From JBNKFV01 sp050289485 (GTDB lineage: Bacteria > Pseudomonadota > Gammaproteobacteria > Pseudomonadales > Cellvibrionaceae): a stretch of 64,000 nt of DNA. Location: contig JBNKFV010000003.1 in the NCBI GenBank assembly GCA_050289485.1, forward strand, positions 60,680-124,679, given 5' to 3'. Under the pieces are notes generated by a model. It ran no database searches and was not told the DNA's origin. It saw nothing but the letters and a program-made list of their open reading frames with translations. A program made the translations under genes and the position numbers. Positions 33,514 to 41,644 of this stretch are shown here, in pieces (the stretch's first letter is position 1; every line of letters begins with the position of its first letter).

Positions 33514-34824
33514 TTACTCTGGAAAGATGTAACGCTGGCGTAGCTGCGCAGTGGCAACGGGTTCGCCGTTTTCAAATCGGGGTCTGAATTTTGCTGCTTT
33601 TAATGACTGACGTACCTGATTCTGAATCCGGTTATTGTCTTCCGGGTGAGCCTCAAGAATTTCGATATTGTAGGCGCGACCGGATTTGGACACGTCAAAT
33701 CCAACCAGCACGTAGGCATGCGGCGCGTTATTGTCGAGCACCTTGGTTTCCAGATTGGGAATCGCTGGCAGCGCCACCGGATGATCAAACAGGGTCAGTG
33801 CCTCCGAGTCTGAATGGCTGGTAGCTTCGTTGTAAGCCGACTGATACTCCTCTAACGCTGATTGCGGCCGATTAAACAGCATATACCAATCACCCAGTTC
33901 GACCCGCGCCTTTGTGGCTTCAGTGGGTTTTGACTCAGGGTTATGCTGGTAGATAGACATCATACGGTCGATAGCTTTTTTACCACTGTAGTAGCTGTTC
34001 TGTACATATCTCGCTAATTGTTCTTTCTTTTCCGCATAGTTATTAGTAGTGCTCACGTTGAATGCCGACCCCGCGTATGGCTGCTCGGTGGCAAATCGGG
34101 CCAGGTAGTAGTTTGAGAGTACCACACCGCGTAATTCATCGATTAAACGCAGATCGTAAGTGCCATAGTGGTCGTCGATAATTTCAACCGCCATATTGTA
34201 AATACTTTGGGCGTTGATCAGGTGATCGTAGTAAACATTGCCTTTGGTAGTAAAGGCGTTGATATGCCAGTTGCTGAGCTTGTCCAATACCGGCAGCATT
34301 CTGGGATCGTCTTTGCCAAAATTGCGTCGGTGCAGCCAATAAAGGTGGTGGTGCCGATCATTAGCCTCATCCCAATCGCCCAGCGCTACATAGCTTTCAA
34401 TCAAACGCTCGAAAACGGGGGCCTGATTCAGGTTGTAAAGACCTTCGTGAATACGGTCGATATGCATGGCTCGTTTGAAGGCTTCAATAGCCAGTTCATG
34501 CTGGCCTTGCTGCTGGTAACCAACCCCCAAACTTACCAACTGCTCCGACAGTGCTGCGTCGTAAGGGCCTCGGGATGACTCGAGTAATTCAATCTGATCG
34601 AGCGCCTGCTGTAGTGTCTGGTTCACCGGAACCGGCTGCGGGATGGGTGCGGTAATCGGTGAAATGGTGGTTTCGCTGGTCACCTGGCTCTTGAGCCCGC
34701 TACTACCGGATAGTGCGGCAACCTGCGAGGGCTGTGCAGCCGTGTTCGAAGGCGCGTCTTCTGCGCCAAGCGCAAAAGGTGAAACCAGAAGGAATACATA
34801 AATGTTAAGGCATTGTCTTAGCAT
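33514..34824 (-). CDS. Secreted TPR protein with C-terminal TonB-like domain
   Basis: This 436-residue protein has a signal peptide (YVFLLVSPFALG, then AEDAPS) and a central TPR region (LGVGYQQQGQHELAIEAFKRA, ESYVALGDWDEANDRHHHL). The C-terminal 90 residues resemble the TonB C-terminal domain (VGFDVSKSGRAYNIEIL, then AAKFRPRFENGEPV). There is no N-terminal membrane anchor as in classical TonB, so it may serve as a periplasmic adaptor. It is the first gene of the 13-gene operon; an inverted repeat lies upstream at 34856-34917. Confidence 0.8.
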   Translation of the reverse strand: MLRQCLNIYVFLLVSPFALGAEDAPSNTAAQPSQVAALSGSSGLKSQVTSETTISPITAPIPQPVPVNQTLQQALDQIELLESSRGPYDAALSEQLVSLGVGYQQQGQHELAIEAFKRAMHIDRIHEGLYNLNQAPVFERLIESYVALGDWDEANDRHHHLYWLHRRNFGKDDPRMLPVLDKLSNWHINAFTTKGNVYYDHLINAQSIYNMAVEIIDDHYGTYDLRLIDELRGVVLSNYYLARFATEQPYAGSAFNVSTTNNYAEKKEQLARYVQNSYYSGKKAIDRMMSIYQHNPESKPTEATKARVELGDWYMLFNRPQSALEEYQSAYNEATSHSDSEALTLFDHPVALPAIPNLETKVLDNNAPHAYVLVGFDVSKSGRAYNIEILEAHPEDNNRIQNQVRQSLKAAKFRPRFENGEPVATAQLRQRYIFPE

Positions 34825-34855
34825 TGGCTTACACCATTGTTTGTATCTGAAACAC

Positions 34856-34917
34856 TACCTGAATGCCTACTTCGTGAAAGTAAGATCTCCCTTTTGAAGT
34901 AGAGTGCGTATCAGGTA
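34856..34917 (-). promoter_or_regulatory. Long inverted repeat in the leader region of the vWA/TolQ-like operon
   Basis: TACCTGA (34856-34862) pairs with TCAGGTA (34911-34917), and CTACTTC (34867-34873) pairs with GAAGTAG (34896-34902), giving a two-part stem about 62 bp across. It starts 32 bp upstream of the ATG at 34824. It may be an operator or a leader RNA hairpin. Beyond it, up to the repeat at 35051, the gap shows nothing else I can assign. Confidence 0.45.
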
Positions 34918-35050
34918 CTAAGTTCCCATATCTTGGTCTAAGTCCGTTGGTTTCCTTGTCCCTGGTTGTTGTTTGGGCGAATGCCCTATGATTCGTGCCG
35001 CGCTTATTGCTTATCGCTATAGGCGTAGCGGGTACTGCGATTGCCAGAAC

Positions 35051-35225
35051 CTATTAACCCGGCAACAAAATAGATCTCCTTATCTATTTTGTTGCACGCC
35101 TTGGAAATGCCCGCGGAATTTTACGAAATCCCTTGTATTTCCATGGCTTACATTGGCCTGCGGCCAATGGCAGCGTGTTCGTGCGCCGCTTATTAACCCA
35201 ACAATAATTGTTGTCGGATTAATAA
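35051..35225 (+). repeat. Dispersed hairpin-rich repeat, copy D (MITE-like, 175 bp)
   Basis: This is the best-preserved terminal pair: TATTAACCCGGCAACAA on the left (from 35052) and the complement of TATTAATCCGACAACAA on the right, with TA at both ends. The same length (175 bp) and stem-loop order as copy A are kept. A 106-codon frame across it (34973-35293) encodes the same repeat-derived peptide pattern as copies A and B and is not a convincing gene. It lies between the operon promoter region and the ydiJ-like gene end. Confidence 0.85.
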
Positions 35226-35380
35226 TACAGGCAGCGTGTAACGGAGAATGGTTACCGAATTTACAGAGCAGCCCTGGCGATATGTTGCGGTAGACTGTAA
35301 GTATAGACGCGAGAGGATATACCTGCGTACAGCGGGGCTAAATTGTTATTAGAGGTGTTATTTACTGGTTAAACGGGCAT

Positions 35381-35422
35381 AACAGCAACCTGCTGACCGT
35401 GAAGGTCAGGCAGGTTGCTGTT
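35381..35422 (-). terminator. Hairpin at the end of the ydiJ-like gene
   Basis: AACAGCAACCTGCTGACC (35381-35398) pairs with GGTCAGGCAGGTTGCTGTT (35404-35422) with one bulge, a very strong stem that overlaps the stop codon at 35406. No T run follows on the minus strand, so it may act as an RNA-stabilising end or rho-assisted terminator. Confidence 0.6.
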
Positions 35423-38400
35423 GCTGTAATAACACCTGTAAAGGGTGCGGCAACGACTGGTTGTCGATGCGTTTAACCTGGCTGCGACATGAATAGCCGG
35501 TGGCCATCAATTGAACGCCGTTACCGCCCGTGTGCACGATAGGGCCCCACGATTGTGCGTAAAGGGTTTTTGAGGTTTCTACATTGCGGCTTTCATGGCC
35601 GTAAGTGCCTGCCATACCGCAGCAGCCGGTATCGAGGATTTCAAGCTCTTGCCCCAGTGCGACAAAGATTTTCTGCCAGTCTTTCATTGATGGCGCGGCG
35701 TTGGTTTTTTCGGTGCAATGCGCCATCAGGGCGTACTTGCCGGCGCCGAAGCGCTGGCGTTGTTCGCTGAGTTTGTCGGCGTGTGTCGCCAGCCATTCTT
35801 GTACCAGCATTACACGGGGCACGTCGCGTTTGTCGAGGGTTTTGGTGTACTCGTCGCGATAACAAAGGGTCATCGACGGATCGATACCTACCAGTGGTAT
35901 TTCGCTGTTGGCCAGCGTGCGCAAAAGTTTGGCATTGGCCGCTGCCGTACGATTAAACGCTTTCATGAAGCCGTGCACGTGCAAGGGTTTTCCGTTGGGC
36001 TTAAAGGGCGCCAGCAACGGAATAAACCCTAAGCTGTCGAGCAGTTTGAGCACATCGATGACCAGTTGGGTTTCAAAATAGCTGGTAAAGGCGTCTTGCA
36101 CCACAATAACGGCCCGTTGTTTTTCGTCTACCGTCATTTCGCGAATATTGTCTGGCGAGGCAAAGCGAATATTGTGGCGTGGCAGTTCTGCGCTCAGGTC
36201 GATGCCGGTAAGTGCCGGGCTATCACTCATACCCAGGCCTTTGGCAAATACTGTTTGCATGAAGGCGGGTTGGCTTACCGCGTTATACAGCCAAGGCATT
36301 TTGGCTGCCAACGGCATCACAAATTCGAGCCCGCCAATCACGTAATCTTTAACCGGGCGCAGATAGCGGCTGTAATAAAGTGACAAAAATTTGCTGCGAA
36401 ATTCTGGTACGTTCACTTTAATCGGGCATTGGCCAGCACAGGCTTTACAGGCCAGGCAAGCTGCCATCGATTCGTGAATTTCGTGAGAAAAATCGTAGTC
36501 GCCACGGTATTTACGCCAGCTGTTTTTGATACGCGTGGGTAAGCCAATAAAAAAGTTCTGGCGTTGGGTTATCTTGCCTTCTTCAACCACATCAACCCCG
36601 CGTTCGCTCATTTGCTTGAGCCACTCGCGCACCAGGGAGGCTCGGCCTTTGGGCGAATGGGTGCGCAAACGCGTACCTTTCCACGATGGGCACATGGGAT
36701 CGTTTTCGTTGAAGTTGTAGCACGCACCATTACCGTTGCAGTAAACCGCGTCGCTGTATTCGTTCCAGGTTTTTACCGGTATCTGGCGGTCCAGCTGGCC
36801 GCGCGTCGTGACGTTGTCAATTTTGAGTAATTCTTTGTTGCCCGTGGTGGCAATCTTGCCTGGGTTCAACTGGTCGCGTGGGTCGCACACCGCTTTAATG
36901 CGCTGTAATTGTGGGTATAGCTCGCCGAAGAATTTAGGTGCGTATTCCGAGCGCACACCTTTGCCGTGTTCGCCCCAGATCAAACCATTGTATTTGGCGG
37001 TAAGCTCCACCACGGCATCGCTGATTTTACGAATTAAAGGCTCTTGGCGCGGATCTTTCATATCGATGGCTGGGCGTACGTGCAGTACGCCGGCATCCAC
37101 ATGGCCAAACATGCCGTATTGCAGGCGATGGCTGTCGAGTAGCGCACGAAATTCCATAATATAGTCGGCCAGATTTTCTGGGGGTACGGCGGTATCCTCA
37201 ACAAACGGAATCGGCCGGGCTTCGCCTTTGGCATTGCCCAGTAAGCCTACGGACTTTTTGCGCATGCCCCACACTTTTCCAACACCTTCGTTCCAGGCCA
37301 CGGTGTAACCAAAACCGGCGTTGTCGCCACTGTCGAGCTGGTCGGTGAGAATTTTTACTTTGGTGTGTAATTCGGTTTCATCATCGGCGGTATATTCCAC
37401 CAGGTTAATGGCTTCAAGCGCTTGCCCTTGCTTCACTGGAAAGTACTCGGCAACGGTATTCCAGACGATATCGCCTTGGGCCAGATTCATGACTTTTGAA
37501 TCAACCGTCTCAATGGACGTTGGGCCAGCTTGCATCAATCGATTGGCATCACGCAGCGCGGTATTGAAGTCGGCATACAGGATATTGACGAGTGCAGAGT
37601 ATTTGGGAATTTTCAGCAGGTTGAGTTTAGCCTCAACAATAAAGCCCAAAGTGCCCTCGCTTCCGCACAAGATGCTGTTAAGGTCGAACCTGCCATCTTC
37701 AGTACGAATGTGGGCAAGGTCGTAGCCGGTCAGGCAGCGGTTCAATTTTGGAAAAGTGGCTTCAATTTGTTGGTGGTGATCTTTCTGAATACGGTCGATA
37801 ACACGGTGAATTTCGCCCACACGGTCTTGTCTGCCAGCAATGGCCGCGAACTCATGGTCGTCAACCGGGTACGACAGCCACTCAGTGCCATCGAGAAAAA
37901 CGGTTTTTAATTCCAGTACGTGGTCACGGGTTTTACCATAAAGGCAAGAGCCCTGGCCTGAGGCATCGGTATTGATCATGCCGCCGATAGTGGCGCGGTT
38001 ACTGGTAGACAGCTCCGGCGCAAAAAACAAGCCGTAAGGCTTAATGGCGTCGTTGAGCTGATCTTTGACGACACCAGCCTGCACTCGTGCCCAGCCTTCT
38101 TCAGCGTTAATCTCCAGTATCTGGTTCATATGTTTGGAGATATCAACAATCAGACCGTCGGTGAGAGATTGGCCGTTGGTGCCGGTGCCGCCGCCGCGTG
38201 GTGACAGCACGATGCCCTGAAACTGTTTGAGACTCGACAGCTCGGCGATACGAATCAGGTCTTCGCTGTTACGCGGGTACAGTACGCCTTGGGGCAGCAC
38301 CTGATAAATGGAGTTGTCGGTAGCCAGTACAACACGGTTAGCGTAATCGGGATTCAGATCGCCTTCAAAACCACAGGCTTTCAGGGCATCGATAAAATCC

Positions 38401-38453
38401 AGATACAGTTTTTGTACTGGCGAGGTAGACGTAATTGCAGGAATCATAGGCAA
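35406..38453 (-). CDS. ydiJ: FAD-linked oxidoreductase with C-terminal 4Fe-4S domain, YdiJ-like (D-lactate/2-hydroxyglutarate dehydrogenase type)
   Basis: This 1015-residue protein has an N-terminal FAD-binding domain (SPRGGGTGTNGQSLTDG, a PP-loop with the Gly-rich motif), an FAD-oxidase C-terminal domain (MFGHVDAGVLHVRPA, GEHGKGVRSEYAP) and then an iron-sulfur part with CLACKACAGQCP (a 4Fe-4S site) and GCCGMAGTYG (a CCG-type motif). Length and order match E. coli YdiJ, an enzyme that oxidises 2-hydroxy acids and feeds the quinone pool. The exact substrate cannot be told from sequence. Confidence 0.9.
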   Translation of the reverse strand: MPMIPAITSTSPVQKLYLDFIDALKACGFEGDLNPDYANRVVLATDNSIYQVLPQGVLYPRNSEDLIRIAELSSLKQFQGIVLSPRGGGTGTNGQSLTDGLIVDISKHMNQILEINAEEGWARVQAGVVKDQLNDAIKPYGLFFAPELSTSNRATIGGMINTDASGQGSCLYGKTRDHVLELKTVFLDGTEWLSYPVDDHEFAAIAGRQDRVGEIHRVIDRIQKDHHQQIEATFPKLNRCLTGYDLAHIRTEDGRFDLNSILCGSEGTLGFIVEAKLNLLKIPKYSALVNILYADFNTALRDANRLMQAGPTSIETVDSKVMNLAQGDIVWNTVAEYFPVKQGQALEAINLVEYTADDETELHTKVKILTDQLDSGDNAGFGYTVAWNEGVGKVWGMRKKSVGLLGNAKGEARPIPFVEDTAVPPENLADYIMEFRALLDSHRLQYGMFGHVDAGVLHVRPAIDMKDPRQEPLIRKISDAVVELTAKYNGLIWGEHGKGVRSEYAPKFFGELYPQLQRIKAVCDPRDQLNPGKIATTGNKELLKIDNVTTRGQLDRQIPVKTWNEYSDAVYCNGNGACYNFNENDPMCPSWKGTRLRTHSPKGRASLVREWLKQMSERGVDVVEEGKITQRQNFFIGLPTRIKNSWRKYRGDYDFSHEIHESMAACLACKACAGQCPIKVNVPEFRSKFLSLYYSRYLRPVKDYVIGGLEFVMPLAAKMPWLYNAVSQPAFMQTVFAKGLGMSDSPALTGIDLSAELPRHNIRFASPDNIREMTVDEKQRAVIVVQDAFTSYFETQLVIDVLKLLDSLGFIPLLAPFKPNGKPLHVHGFMKAFNRTAAANAKLLRTLANSEIPLVGIDPSMTLCYRDEYTKTLDKRDVPRVMLVQEWLATHADKLSEQRQRFGAGKYALMAHCTEKTNAAPSMKDWQKIFVALGQELEILDTGCCGMAGTYGHESRNVETSKTLYAQSWGPIVHTGGNGVQLMATGYSCRSQVKRIDNQSLPHPLQVLLQQQQPA

Positions 38454-38553
38454 TGGGGGTAATGCAGAAATTGGACGCGCATTTTACCTGTTGCAGGCTG
38501 CCTAACCAAGGGGCAAACGCGGTCCCTTTTATAAAGGTTGTGTGATAGCCGCT

Positions 38554-39354
38554 TTAATCGAGTGCTAGTGTGAAATCATCGGCATCTTGCCAGGCAGGAA
38601 ACTTTTCTTTGAATTTAACCAATGCAGAAGCAGATAGCGTACTTGTCGTGACAAACGGTGCCCCGGGTGGGGCATCGATCACGGGTTCGCCTTTGAAATC
38701 CACCAGCAGCGAGTCGCCACTGTAGTCCAGGCCGTTGCCGTCTTTGCCAATGCGGTTAACGCCGGCCACATAGGCCAGGTTTTCGATGGCTCGGGCCAGC
38801 AGGAGTGTGCGCCAGGGGTGGCGGCGCGCGGCTGGCCAGTTGGCCACGCAGAGCATTAGGTCGTAATCATTTTTTGACCGACAAAAGACCGGAAAACGCA
38901 GGTCGTAACAGACCGTCAGCAAAATGTTCCAACCCTTGTACTGAATGACTTTACGTTCTTTTCCCGCCAGGTAGCGTTCGTGCTCGCCCGCCATACGAAA
39001 CAGGTGTCGTTTGTCATAGGTATGACATTCACCCTCTGGGGTTACAAACAGCATGCGGTTAGTATTGCCTTGGGGTGTCTGGTATACCACGCTGCCGCAT
39101 AGGGCTGCACCGAGCGCGCGGGCCTGGGTTATCATCCACTCGCGGGTGGGCTCGGCCGCCTGGCTGCCAGTGTGATCCGCACCGGCAAGCCGGTCTGGTT
39201 CCTGGGTAAAACCTGAGGTGAACATCTCGGGCAATAGTACCAAGTCGGTCTGGCCTGCTAGCGGGGCGAGCTTGTGTTGCAGCTGGTCACGATTTTGCTG
39301 AGGTTGGTGCCAAAGTAGATCGGTTTGTACCAGCGTAAGCCGTAAGTCCTGCAT
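38554..39354 (-). CDS. yafV: Omega-amidase, nitrilase superfamily, YafV-like
   Basis: This carbon-nitrogen hydrolase of about 266 residues has the catalytic triad visible as Glu in LLPEMFTSGF, Lys in YDKRHLFRM and Cys in TVCYDLRFP. The ANWPAARRHPW segment and the length match YafV, which hydrolyses alpha-ketoglutaramate-type amides in methionine salvage or amide repair. Start 39354 (MQDLRLTLVQ) fits the family; the frame is open to ATG 39384 and no ribosome binding site decides it. It diverges from the glycosylase-like gene. Confidence 0.88.
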   Translation of the reverse strand: MQDLRLTLVQTDLLWHQPQQNRDQLQHKLAPLAGQTDLVLLPEMFTSGFTQEPDRLAGADHTGSQAAEPTREWMITQARALGAALCGSVVYQTPQGNTNRMLFVTPEGECHTYDKRHLFRMAGEHERYLAGKERKVIQYKGWNILLTVCYDLRFPVFCRSKNDYDLMLCVANWPAARRHPWRTLLLARAIENLAYVAGVNRIGKDGNGLDYSGDSLLVDFKGEPVIDAPPGAPFVTTSTLSASALVKFKEKFPAWQDADDFTLALD

Positions 39355-39424
39355 TGTCGTATTACCGTGTGTCATGGTGTACATCTGTCAGATCGGGTTT
39401 GAACCAAGGAGACTGCAACAAACT

Positions 39425-40117
39425 ATGAAGAAGTTCGACAAAATTTACCAGCGTGCCCTTGAGAGAAAAGGTGGCGAAGCCGGGTTGGCGGCCTGGTTAC
39501 CAAAGAATAAAACGCCACGGCAGCTTGCCAAAACCGCTTCCGATCGCTGGCTGGCAGAAATGACCCGCTGTGTGTTTCAGGCTGGCTTCGTGTATCGGGT
39601 AATTAACCAGAAATGGCCAGATTTCGAAGAGGCATTCTGGGGGTTTGTACCTGAAAAAATGGTATTGCTGTCACCGGAGCAACTGGAAAACCTCAGCAAA
39701 GACACCCGCATTGTGCGCAATCTGCAAAAGGTACTCACCGTACCTAAAAATGCTCAGTTCATAGTAGATATTGAAAAAGAACACGGTAGCTTCGGTGAGT
39801 TTATCGCTAACTGGCCTGGCGAGGATTTGGTTGGGCTGCTACACCTGTTCAAAAAGCGCGGTGCCCGTTTGGGCGGCATGACGGGGCAACGGGTGCTGCG
39901 CAATATGGGGCGCGATACGTTTGTGCTTACCAACGACCTGATTGCCTGCCTGTTGGCCGCAGGGGTAGACATTAACAGTAACCCCTCAAGCCAGAAAGAC
40001 ATGAAGGCCATACAGCAGGCCTTTAACCAATGGCACGATGAATCTGGCTTGCCGTTCAGTCATATCAGCCGAATTTGCGCCTGTTCAGTGGGTGAAAATT
40101 ATTCAATGGGCGAATAA
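39425..40117 (+). CDS. DNA-3-methyladenine glycosylase I-like protein
   Basis: This protein of about 230 residues has the helical layout of the adenine glycosylase family (AEMTRCVFQAGFVYRVINQKW, then FWGFVPEKM, TGQRVLRNMGRDTFVLTNDLI). It is related to TagI but lacks the classical Cys/His zinc-like ends of that family, so it may be a divergent member; base-excision activity is not assured. AAGGAG lies at 39406-39411; the start at 39425 is preferred over 39374, which would overlap the divergent yafV-like gene. Confidence 0.7.
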   Translation: MKKFDKIYQRALERKGGEAGLAAWLPKNKTPRQLAKTASDRWLAEMTRCVFQAGFVYRVINQKWPDFEEAFWGFVPEKMVLLSPEQLENLSKDTRIVRNLQKVLTVPKNAQFIVDIEKEHGSFGEFIANWPGEDLVGLLHLFKKRGARLGGMTGQRVLRNMGRDTFVLTNDLIACLLAAGVDINSNPSSQKDMKAIQQAFNQWHDESGLPFSHISRICACSVGENYSMGE

Positions 40118-40222
40118 CCCTCTGGTATTGAGAGAAATTTGTGGCCTGGTTCCACGGTGTTTTCGGTAAAGTTTGCTACTTTTGTATGAATTGATTTTCG
40201 CTGAGGATATAGGGTTCTCCGT

Positions 40223-41398
40223 ATGGGTTTTAAAGAGTATTTGAATATATTGGCTAAAAATGACGGATCAGATTTATACCTGAGTACCGGCGCGCCGCCC
40301 TGTGCCAAGTTTCAGGGGGTACTCAAGCCGCTGGAGCGTGAACCAATGAAGCCGGGGCAGGTTGCTGCCATCGCGCAGGAAATAATGGATCAAGAGCAGC
40401 GTCAGGAATTTGAGCACGAACTGGAAATGAATCTGGCCATTTCCATTCCTCAGGTGGGCCGTTTTCGTATTAATATTTTCAAGCAGCGCAATGAAGTATC
40501 CATTGTTGCCCGTAACATCAAAACCGATATTCCCCGTTTCGATGATTTGAAGTTGCCGGTTATCTTAAAAGATGTGGTGATGGCCAAGCGTGGCCTGGTG
40601 TTGTTTGTGGGTGGCACAGGTTCGGGTAAGTCCACATCACTCGCCGCATTGATTGATCACCGCAACAGCACCTCTGGTGGCCACATTATTACCATTGAAG
40701 ACCCGGTCGAGTATGTGCATCGGCATAAAAAAAGCGTGATCAACCAGCGTGAAGTCGGGGTAGATACCCGCAGTTTTCATGCGGCATTAAAAAACACCTT
40801 ACGCCAAGCGCCCGATGTAATTTTAATTGGTGAGATTCGCGACCGCGAAACCATGGAGCATGCGTTGGCCTTTGCTGAAACTGGGCATTTGGCCATTTCA
40901 ACATTGCATGCCAACAATGCCAACCAGGCGCTCGATCGCATTATCAACTTCTTCCCTGAAGAGCGCCGCAATCAGTTGCTGATGGATCTGGGCATGAATA
41001 TCCGTGCGTTTGTTTCTCAGCGACTGATTCCTACCGTTGATGGTAAGCGATGTGCTGCCGTAGAAATTCTGCTCGGCACGCAAACCATTCAGGAAATGAT
41101 TTTGCGTGGCGAATTCGAAAGTATTAAAGAGATCATGGAAAAGTCGGAAAATCTCGGTATGCAAACCTTCGACGGCGCGCTGTTTAAGCTGGTGCAAGAA
41201 GGCCGCATTACCGAAGACGACGCCATTAAAAATGCCGACTCGCCTAATAACCTGCGTTTGCGGCTTAAGCTCAATAAACAGTCAGGTACGCCCAGCGCTG
41301 CCGGTGCTTCGTCGGGCATGACCTTGAGTTTGGCATCAGACAGTGAAAACGAAGACAGCGATAATAATGCTGGCGGCGAATTTGACCTTCTCGATTGA
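40223..41398 (+). CDS. pilU: Type IV pilus retraction ATPase PilU
   Basis: This 391-residue secretion ATPase has Walker A GGTGSGKST (130-138), an Asp box (ITIEDPVEYVH), a Walker B region (ILIGEIRDRETM) and a His box (TGHLAISTLHANNANQALDRI). The stretch MAKRGLVLFVGGTGSGKST and the extended C-terminal tail are closer to PilU than PilT. PilU assists PilT in pilus retraction for twitching motility and surface sensing. The gene stands alone; other pil genes are not here. Confidence 0.92.
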   Translation: MGFKEYLNILAKNDGSDLYLSTGAPPCAKFQGVLKPLEREPMKPGQVAAIAQEIMDQEQRQEFEHELEMNLAISIPQVGRFRINIFKQRNEVSIVARNIKTDIPRFDDLKLPVILKDVVMAKRGLVLFVGGTGSGKSTSLAALIDHRNSTSGGHIITIEDPVEYVHRHKKSVINQREVGVDTRSFHAALKNTLRQAPDVILIGEIRDRETMEHALAFAETGHLAISTLHANNANQALDRIINFFPEERRNQLLMDLGMNIRAFVSQRLIPTVDGKRCAAVEILLGTQTIQEMILRGEFESIKEIMEKSENLGMQTFDGALFKLVQEGRITEDDAIKNADSPNNLRLRLKLNKQSGTPSAAGASSGMTLSLASDSENEDSDNNAGGEFDLLD

Positions 41399-41432
41399 AA
41401 CAGGCTGCCCACTGATTGTCTGAGAAATTTTT

Positions 41433-41484
41433 GACGACACTGTGACTCGGTGTCGTCTCTTGTTGTTTAAACAAGAGCTTTTCC
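41433..41484 (+). terminator. Double hairpin after pilU
   Basis: GACGACAC (41433-41440) pairs with GTGTCGTC (41450-41457). Immediately after, CTCTTGTT (41457-41464) pairs with AACAAGAG (41470-41477) and is followed by CTTTTCC. The second hairpin with its short T tract fits a terminator. The gap continues to 41644 and should hold the promoter of the sensor kinase gene; no clear hexamers could be assigned. Confidence 0.6.
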
Positions 41485-41644
41485 TGCCCACCAAATATCT
41501 GTTCTGATGATTATGGTGCCATTGAGCGAAGAGTTGTTTAAAACCTTTGCTCTTTCCAAACTATGTCTATACTCAAGTCAACGGCTGACCAGCGGCATAG
41601 GCTGGTATGCACGACACAATGATGTACCAGTGATCAGGTAGAGC

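Noticed and set aside
20013..34824. Zorya defence system or a standard Tol-Pal system
   Set aside because: A TolQ/MotA-like channel is present, but there is no ZorB OmpA-type partner, ZorC/D/E, TolR, TolA, TolB or Pal; the other genes do not fit.
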